A stretch of DNA of 17,738 bases from an uncultured Saprospirales bacterium (GTDB lineage: Bacteria; Bacteroidota; Bacteroidia; Chitinophagales; JADIYW01), in NCBI GenBank assembly GCA_938008535.1, contig CALLKF010000056.1, positions 1 through 17,738 on the forward strand, given 5' to 3'. The notes under the pieces were generated by a model. The model was not told where the DNA came from. It did no database searches and worked only from the letters and a program-made list of their open reading frames with translations. Positions 13,373 to 17,738 of the stretch are shown piece by piece. Position 1 is the first letter of the stretch; every line of letters begins with the position of its first letter. The position numbers and the translations under genes are program-made.

Positions 13373-15178
13373 ATGGCAGCAACAGCAAGCAAATTAATCG
13401 GTGGAAACTTTTTATTTTCAGAAACAGATCCAAAAGACGTCTTTATTCCAGAAGAATTTACAGATGAACAAAAAATGGTATGGCAAACTGTTCATGATTT
13501 TTGCATGAAAGAATTACATGGTTTAGGCATAGAACGCGTAGCACAATTAGACGCAGAAAAAGACAAAGAATTTTTACTGGAAATTTTTCATAAAGCAGCT
13601 GAATTAGGAATTTGCGGCGTTTCAATTCCTGAAGAATATGGTGGAATGGGTTTGGATTTTAATACTGGCTTGCTATTTACAGAAGCATTAGCAATTGGTT
13701 TAGCATTTGCAACGACTATTGGCGCACAAGTTTCAATTGGCTCCTTACCTATTGTATTTTACGGCACTGACGAACAAAAACGAAAATATTTACCGAAAAT
13801 TGCTACAGGTGAATACGCTTGCTCATATGCCTTAACAGAACCTGGTTCTGGCTCAGATGCAAATTCTGCAAAATCAAAAGCGGTGTTAAATGAAGCTGGA
13901 ACACATTATATTTTAAACGGACAAAAAATGTGGATCACGAATGGTGGTTTCGCAGATATTTTTATCATTTTCGCAAAAATTGATGATGATGAACGTTTGT
14001 CTGCTTTTATAGTAGAAAAAGAATTTGGTGGAATTGAAATTGGAAAAGAAGAGAAAAAAATGGGTATCAAAGCATCTTCTACTGTTCAATTATTTTTTAA
14101 TAATGTTCCAATTCCAAAAGAAAACTTATTAGGCGAACGCCAAAAAGGTTTTAATATGGCATTGAATATTTTGAATAATGGAAGAATTAAAATTTGTGCT
14201 GGTGGTGTTGGTGGAATGAAATTTGGCGTACAAAAATCGGTAGAATACGCAAATCAACGTATTCAATTCAACCAACCGATTGCACAATTTGGTGCGATGA
14301 AACAAAAAATCGGACAAATGGCAATGTTGGCATTCGTTAATGAATCTGCTGCTTATCGAGTTGGCGCTGAAGTTGATAAAAAATATCATGAATTAAAAGA
14401 TAATGGTGCAACTGAAAATGACGCAAAAATTAATTCAATGCGCGAATACGCAATTGAATGTGCAATTTTAAAAGTACAAGGTTCTGAAGCCATGTGCTGG
14501 ACGGCTGACGAAGCCATTCAAGTGCATGGTGGAATGGGTTATGCTATGGAAACTGGTGTTGAAATGGCATATCGCGATGCACGTATTACTAAAATTTATG
14601 AAGGTACCAACGAAATAAATAGAATGTTGGCATTGGCTGAGTTTTATAAACGTGCTTTCAAAACCAAAGAATTAAAAATAAACGATGCGATGAAAACGAT
14701 TCCAGTTGGAATTGCTCAAAACTTTAATCCATTTAATAATGGTTTTATGGCTGATGAAAGTGAAATCGTTTCTAATTTGAAATCGGTATTTATGATTATC
14801 ACTGGCGCTGCTGGCAGAAAACTAAAAACACAGTTAGAACATGAACAAGAAATAGTAATGAATTTAGCAGATATAATGTCAGTTGCATTTATGGCTGAAT
14901 CAGCGATTTTGCGTGTAAAAAAATTAAAATCGGATGCAAATGCAGATAAAGAAGCATTGAAAATAAAAGTAAAAATGACGCAATTATATTTGTATGATGC
15001 GATTGAAACTGCACGCAAATCGGCACACAATGCAATTGATAGTTACGCATCTGGTGTAGAAAAATTTGCGATGAAACGCGTAGTCAATTCTTTATTAAAA
15101 AACTACGACATCAATCCAAAAGATACGCGCCGTGCTATTGCAGATGTAGTAATTGCTGCAAATAAATATCCTTATTAA
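13373..15178 (+). CDS. Long-form acyl-CoA dehydrogenase (VLCAD/ACAD9-like, 601 aa)
   Basis: This flavoenzyme oxidises acyl-CoA to trans-2-enoyl-CoA in beta-oxidation, passing electrons to ETF. The dehydrogenase core shows the FAD and substrate motifs YALTEPGSGSD (152-162), MWITNGGFAD (186-195), LLGERQKGFNMALNILNNGR (252-271), FNQPIAQFGAMKQKI (299-313) and QVHGGMGY (383-390). The catalytic Glu is Glu410 in KIYEGTNEINR. A C-terminal extension (about 435-601) makes it longer than the ~380-residue short and medium-chain enzymes, as in VLCAD/ACAD9 and in Bacteroidota long-chain enzymes; chain length is inference. ATG at 13373 (MAATASKLIGGNFLF) is chosen because homologues start this way. The gene is followed by a terminator at 15208-15246, so no thiolase or hydratase partner is in its unit. 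Confidence 0.93.
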   Translation: MAATASKLIGGNFLFSETDPKDVFIPEEFTDEQKMVWQTVHDFCMKELHGLGIERVAQLDAEKDKEFLLEIFHKAAELGICGVSIPEEYGGMGLDFNTGLLFTEALAIGLAFATTIGAQVSIGSLPIVFYGTDEQKRKYLPKIATGEYACSYALTEPGSGSDANSAKSKAVLNEAGTHYILNGQKMWITNGGFADIFIIFAKIDDDERLSAFIVEKEFGGIEIGKEEKKMGIKASSTVQLFFNNVPIPKENLLGERQKGFNMALNILNNGRIKICAGGVGGMKFGVQKSVEYANQRIQFNQPIAQFGAMKQKIGQMAMLAFVNESAAYRVGAEVDKKYHELKDNGATENDAKINSMREYAIECAILKVQGSEAMCWTADEAIQVHGGMGYAMETGVEMAYRDARITKIYEGTNEINRMLALAEFYKRAFKTKELKINDAMKTIPVGIAQNFNPFNNGFMADESEIVSNLKSVFMIITGAAGRKLKTQLEHEQEIVMNLADIMSVAFMAESAILRVKKLKSDANADKEALKIKVKMTQLYLYDAIETARKSAHNAIDSYASGVEKFAMKRVVNSLLKNYDINPKDTRRAIADVVIAANKYPY

Positions 15179-15207
15179 TAGATTAAAAAAAGTTTTGTTA
15201 CAATATT

Positions 15208-15246
15208 GTCCTTCAAGGTTTTTAAAACTACGAAGGACTTTTTATT
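15208..15246 (+). terminator. Intrinsic terminator of the acyl-CoA dehydrogenase
   Basis: GTCCTTC (15208-15214) pairs with GAAGGAC (15232-15238), with TTTT/AAAA pairing inside, followed by TTTTTATTT. The inner CAAGGTTTTTAAAAC is shared with the terminator at 10505-10550. Confidence 0.75.
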
Positions 15247-15350
15247 TGAATAAAAGTAAGTATTTAAAAAAGTAAGTTTCTTTTTTGCTTTTTAACTTTA
15301 CATCTAAATACTCAAAAAAATCATATCCAATTAAATAAAAAAACACTTTT

Positions 15351-15384
15351 TTGTCATAAATCAATATTGTACTAATTATATTTG
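15351..15384 (+). promoter_or_regulatory. Candidate promoter for the alpha/beta hydrolase unit
   Basis: TTG at 15351-15353 lies 23 bases before an exact TATATTTG (15377-15384). The start codon follows 35 bases later. Spacing is at the long end of the accepted range. Confidence 0.45.
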
Positions 15385-15419
15385 GTTAACTTAGTGTAAA
15401 GAAAAACGTAAACAACCAA

Positions 15420-16355
15420 ATGCAAAGTTTCCAAAGTTTAGCTGTAAAAGCTTTTATTAATACTTTTAGAAAAACGCTGTTTGTACATAAAACTGAATCT
15501 AACACAGTTAGAGTTGGTTTTGAAAGAGCATCGCATATTACAAAATTTCCAAGATTTGTAGAAAAACAACTTTTACAATATGCTGGCTTAAATGCAGCCT
15601 GGTTTATTCCAGATAATTTTGGAAAGTCCAAAACCATTTTGTATTTGCATGGTGGTGGATATGTGATAGGATCTGTAAATACGCACCGCGCTTTAATCGG
15701 TAGAATTGCACGTGCCAGTGGTTACCGAGTGTTAGCAATTGATTATAGAAAAGCACCTGAACATCCATATCCAGCAGCAGTGGATGATGCTGCCAATACT
15801 TACAGGCAAATGGTAAAAGATGGATATGAGAATATTTTTATCATGGGTGACTCTGCTGGTGGTGGTCTTGTGTTAGCTTTGTTGCAAATTATTCGTAAAG
15901 AAAAATTGCAGAAAGCTGCTGGTTGTGTGTTGCTTTCACCTTGGACAGATTTAACTTTAAGTGGTGATTCGATGAAAACAAAAAGGCATGTCGATCCGAT
16001 GGTGCAACCACATTTAGTTGATATTTTTGCAAAAAGATATATAGGAACTGAAAATGATGTAAAAAACCCGTTGATTTCACCATTATACGCTGATTTCAAA
16101 GGGTTTCCACCAATTTATATTCAAGTTGGTGATAATGAAACATTACTAGATGATTCTACTCGTTTGGCTCGTAAGTTGAATGAAAGTGGTATAAAAGTTG
16201 AAATAGATATTTATCCAAAAATGATGCATGTTTGGCAATATTTTGGAGGCATTTTACCAGAAGCAAACAAAGCTATTGAACAAATTGGTGCATTCGTAAA
16301 ATCTATAAATGTAAAAACAAAAGCAGATAAGTTAGAAGCTTTAGAAGTTTATTAA
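15420..16355 (+). CDS. Alpha/beta hydrolase, HSL-type carboxylesterase/lipase
   Basis: This 311-aa protein belongs to the hormone-sensitive-lipase group of alpha/beta hydrolases. The oxyanion-hole motif is HGGGYVIG (77-84) and the nucleophile Ser145 lies in GDSAGGG. DYRKAPEHPYPAAVDD (108-123) is the family string, and the catalytic His is His270 in KMMHVWQ. The acidic member is probably in VGDNETLLDD (236-245), where Glu240 aligns with the usual Asp, though this is uncertain. It should hydrolyse ester bonds of short to medium acyl chains; the natural substrate is unknown. There is no signal peptide, so it acts in the cytoplasm. It starts the unit with a promoter candidate upstream and is followed after 11 bases by the zinc-ribbon gene. 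Confidence 0.92.
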   Translation: MQSFQSLAVKAFINTFRKTLFVHKTESNTVRVGFERASHITKFPRFVEKQLLQYAGLNAAWFIPDNFGKSKTILYLHGGGYVIGSVNTHRALIGRIARASGYRVLAIDYRKAPEHPYPAAVDDAANTYRQMVKDGYENIFIMGDSAGGGLVLALLQIIRKEKLQKAAGCVLLSPWTDLTLSGDSMKTKRHVDPMVQPHLVDIFAKRYIGTENDVKNPLISPLYADFKGFPPIYIQVGDNETLLDDSTRLARKLNESGIKVEIDIYPKMMHVWQYFGGILPEANKAIEQIGAFVKSINVKTKADKLEALEVY

Positions 16356-16366
16356 TTTCGTTGATT

Positions 16367-16645
16367 ATGGAATTTGTTGATACCAATAAAAATAAAATAG
16401 TTTGTCCTCAATGCGGTGCCAATAATTTTATTGAAATTGATGTATCACATATTGAATGTACACATTGCAAAACTCAAGTAAATACTACAATTGTGTTATC
16501 TGACAACACCAATCAAAACATGGAAATTAAGGATGGTGCTGATGTAAAAATCACTGACAATGCAAACGTAAAAATAAAAGGTGGTTTGGTTATCAAAGGT
16601 GGTACATTAACTATTACAAATGGTGGAAGTTTAGAAATTGGTTAA
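16367..16645 (+). CDS. Small zinc-ribbon protein with glycine-rich beta-repeat tail
   Basis: This 92-aa protein is not recognised as a named family. Residues 13-34 form a zinc ribbon, CPQC (13-16) and CTHC (31-34). After a Thr/Asn-rich linker (about 38-50), residues 53-92 are built of short repeats of the type (D/N/G)-x-(V/L)-x-I-x-(D/N/G)-G, such as DGADVKITDNANVKIKGG and GGTLTITNGGSLEIG. This alternation of inward hydrophobics and turn residues looks like two or three rungs of a beta-solenoid. No signal peptide is present, so it should be cytoplasmic. The ATG at 16367 is chosen over an in-frame TTG at 16361. It follows the esterase by 11 bases and is probably co-transcribed. Nucleic-acid or protein binding through the ribbon is guesswork. 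Confidence 0.75.
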   Translation: MEFVDTNKNKIVCPQCGANNFIEIDVSHIECTHCKTQVNTTIVLSDNTNQNMEIKDGADVKITDNANVKIKGGLVIKGGTLTITNGGSLEIG

Positions 16646-16693
16646 TCAATTTCTAAAAAAAAGTTTGATTTAATTGAAGTTGTATATACATTT

Positions 16694-16723
16694 TCACTAT
16701 CACTTTCACTATCACTTTCACTT
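16694..16723. repeat. Hexanucleotide tandem repeat overlapping the end of the ceramidase-like gene
   Basis: Five 6-base units TCACT(A/T) run in the order TCACTA, TCACTT, TCACTA, TCACTT, TCACTT. On the minus strand the first unit holds the stop codon (TGA, 16720-16718) of the ceramidase-like gene. CACTTTCACTA also occurs at 9845-9855, next to the palindrome in the kinase gene. Confidence 0.8.
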
Positions 16724-17509
16724 AGTTTCTAAGTCTTCACTTATATAATATCTGAATAAAAAATAAGTAGACAAACCACACAACAAGTGCCAAACACCAT
16801 GCCACTGAAACCACGAAGTTGGATTACAAAAACAATGTCCATTTTTTCCAAAGTGCCAAACACCAAAAGCTAGTAAAAAAGATACTGAACATAAAACAGC
16901 ATATTTAAAATGTATGTCTATCTTATTTTTTTTAAAGTTTAATAGTTCAAACAACATTCCTAATACACACACCAATCCAAATGCTGCACTACCAGCATAA
17001 AAATCTACACCAAAAATGGTTCTGTACTGACCTGCAATATTACAAAGCACTATAATTAAAATGTAAATGAATGTAAAAAGCAGATTTGATAATTTATAAA
17101 ATCTTGTAATTGCATACGAAAACATAAATGCTGCAAATAAATACATACTATTCATGTCGAACAAACCACCTAATGAAGTTTCAGTTGCATGCATTGCCAT
17201 CGAACATGGTCCTAATAAAACGGTTATGATGCAATAAAATTTAGCAATGAATGGATGAGCATAAAAAAAATTATTTTTTATTTCAGTTGAATTACTAATC
17301 AAATAAGCGCAATACAAACCTGATAGTACAAATCCAATATTAGAAAAGGAATTTACTGGTTGAATAATCAAGCCATTTGTAGAAGTTTCACAAAAAACAG
17401 CACCAGTTCCATTCGCAACACCAAACAAATGAAATTGTAAGGCAACGTAAAAAACGATTAAAACAATGACAGTCAAAACAAGCGTTATCTTAAACGTATT
17501 TTTATTCAT
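16718..17509 (-). CDS. Ceramidase-like CREST-superfamily membrane hydrolase
   Basis: This 263-aa protein has about seven membrane segments (first about 8-27, last about 236-254). It carries the CREST metal-site pattern of alkaline ceramidase/PF05875 proteins: ETSTNGLIIQPVNSFSNIGF (41-60), SMAMH (S-x3-H, 103-107), FDMNSMYL with Asp118, and HGVWH (H-x3-H, 237-241) within CNPTSWFQWHGVWHLL. These residues bind a catalytic zinc in eukaryotic ceramidases and related hydrolases. Bacteroidota make sphingolipids, so ceramide or another lipid amide is a plausible substrate, but bacterial members are little tested. It is a single gene. Its 5' end lies before a partial T9SS gene on the same strand, and its stop codon is inside a tandem repeat. 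Confidence 0.82.
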   Translation of the reverse strand: MNKNTFKITLVLTVIVLIVFYVALQFHLFGVANGTGAVFCETSTNGLIIQPVNSFSNIGFVLSGLYCAYLISNSTEIKNNFFYAHPFIAKFYCIITVLLGPCSMAMHATETSLGGLFDMNSMYLFAAFMFSYAITRFYKLSNLLFTFIYILIIVLCNIAGQYRTIFGVDFYAGSAAFGLVCVLGMLFELLNFKKNKIDIHFKYAVLCSVSFLLAFGVWHFGKNGHCFCNPTSWFQWHGVWHLLCGLSTYFLFRYYISEDLETK

Positions 17510-17579
17510 TTTTTTTTGGATTAAATTGGTTTATTGAAAACGCAAAAATTAATAAGTTTTTCGCTTTTATTTTTTTAAA

Positions 17580-17738
17580 TTATTCTATCAGCACTTTTCC
17601 GATTTGCGTTTCGTTCGTTTTTTCGTTGAAAAGCTGAATGATATATACACCTTTCGTTAATCCAATTTCTTTTGATGATAATAATTTTCCTGTAAAAACG
17701 CTTTGGTAAACTTCTTTTCCACTAATCTCTTTTATTGA
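17580..17738 (-). CDS. C-terminus of a T9SS type A (Por) sorted protein, cut by window edge
   Basis: The minus strand encodes the last 52 residues of a protein before its TAA at 17580-17582. They include SIKEISGKEVYQS, GKLLSSKEIGLTKGVYIIQL and ETQIGKVLIE. This is the typical type A sorting domain, with GxY and a final lysine-valine-valine-like strand, that directs proteins to the type IX secretion system. The catalytic or binding part of the protein lies beyond the window, so its function is unknown. It ends 70 bases before the ceramidase-like gene start on the same strand, so read-through is possible. Confidence 0.85.
   Translation of the reverse strand, partial: SIKEISGKEVYQSVFTGKLLSSKEIGLTKGVYIIQLFNEKTNETQIGKVLIE

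Noticed and set aside
14129..15030. Antisense open frames inside the acyl-CoA dehydrogenase
   Set aside because: They are low-complexity Phe/Ser-rich translations opposite a well-conserved enzyme.
16694..16723. Possible CRISPR-like array
   Set aside because: The units are contiguous 6-base repeats with no spacers, and there are no cas genes.

Overview
The window reads as a contiguous piece of an AT-rich Bacteroidota chromosome, most like the Chitinophagia, Saprospiria or Cytophagia side of the phylum (inference). Four things point there. One secreted protein ends in a gliding-motility-associated (CHU_C) domain and another, cut by the window end, ends in a type IX secretion (Por) sorting tail. 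Several upstream regions carry the Bacteroidota promoter pattern TTG-N17-23-TAnnTTTG. Purine-rich Shine-Dalgarno sites are absent before most starts. Small Bacteroidota-type conserved proteins (DUF2795, and a 150-aa anchored protein) are present. I see no rRNA, tRNA, CRISPR array, transposase, integrase or phage gene.

Layout. 1-1446 (minus): a phosphate-selective porin-like (OprO/OprP) outer-membrane protein followed by the first 17 codons of a DUF47/PhoU-like protein, together the start of a probable phosphate-uptake operon. 1447-1890: a 444-base intergenic region with a GT microsatellite and a hairpin. 1891-3340: meaB, converging on a small membrane-anchored protein. 3457-6731 (plus): an 893-aa secreted CHU_C protein overlapping ribE (riboflavin synthase) by one base, ended by a strong bidirectional terminator. 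6802-9400 (minus): DUF2795 protein, PduO-type cobalamin adenosyltransferase, and two tandem FKBP-type prolyl isomerases with different export signals. 9507-11796 (minus): an RfaE1-like heptose-phosphate kinase that carries two repeat-like insertions in its coding sequence, and a class I aminotransferase. 11882-13061 (minus): an unrecognised membrane protein and an exported NlpC/P60 hydrolase. 13373-16645 (plus): a long acyl-CoA dehydrogenase, an HSL-type alpha/beta hydrolase, and a 92-aa zinc-ribbon/beta-repeat protein. 16718-17738 (minus): a ceramidase-like CREST membrane hydrolase and the C-terminus of a T9SS cargo protein.

How the genes relate. Most are housekeeping genes in short transcription units. 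MeaB and the adenosyltransferase both serve adenosylcobalamin-dependent methylmalonyl-CoA mutase, although the mutase itself is not here. The porin and DUF47 protein fit phosphate uptake. The acyl-CoA dehydrogenase, esterase and ceramidase-like protein suggest lipid turnover, but they are not one operon. The kinase, FKBPs and NlpC/P60 protein concern the envelope.

I do not see a clear new multi-gene system. The most interesting signals are small. They are the heptanucleotide repeat and palindrome inside the kinase gene, a related hairpin and a GT microsatellite in the porin leader, a recurring hairpin core used as a terminator, and the zinc-ribbon protein with a glycine-rich beta-repeat tail.
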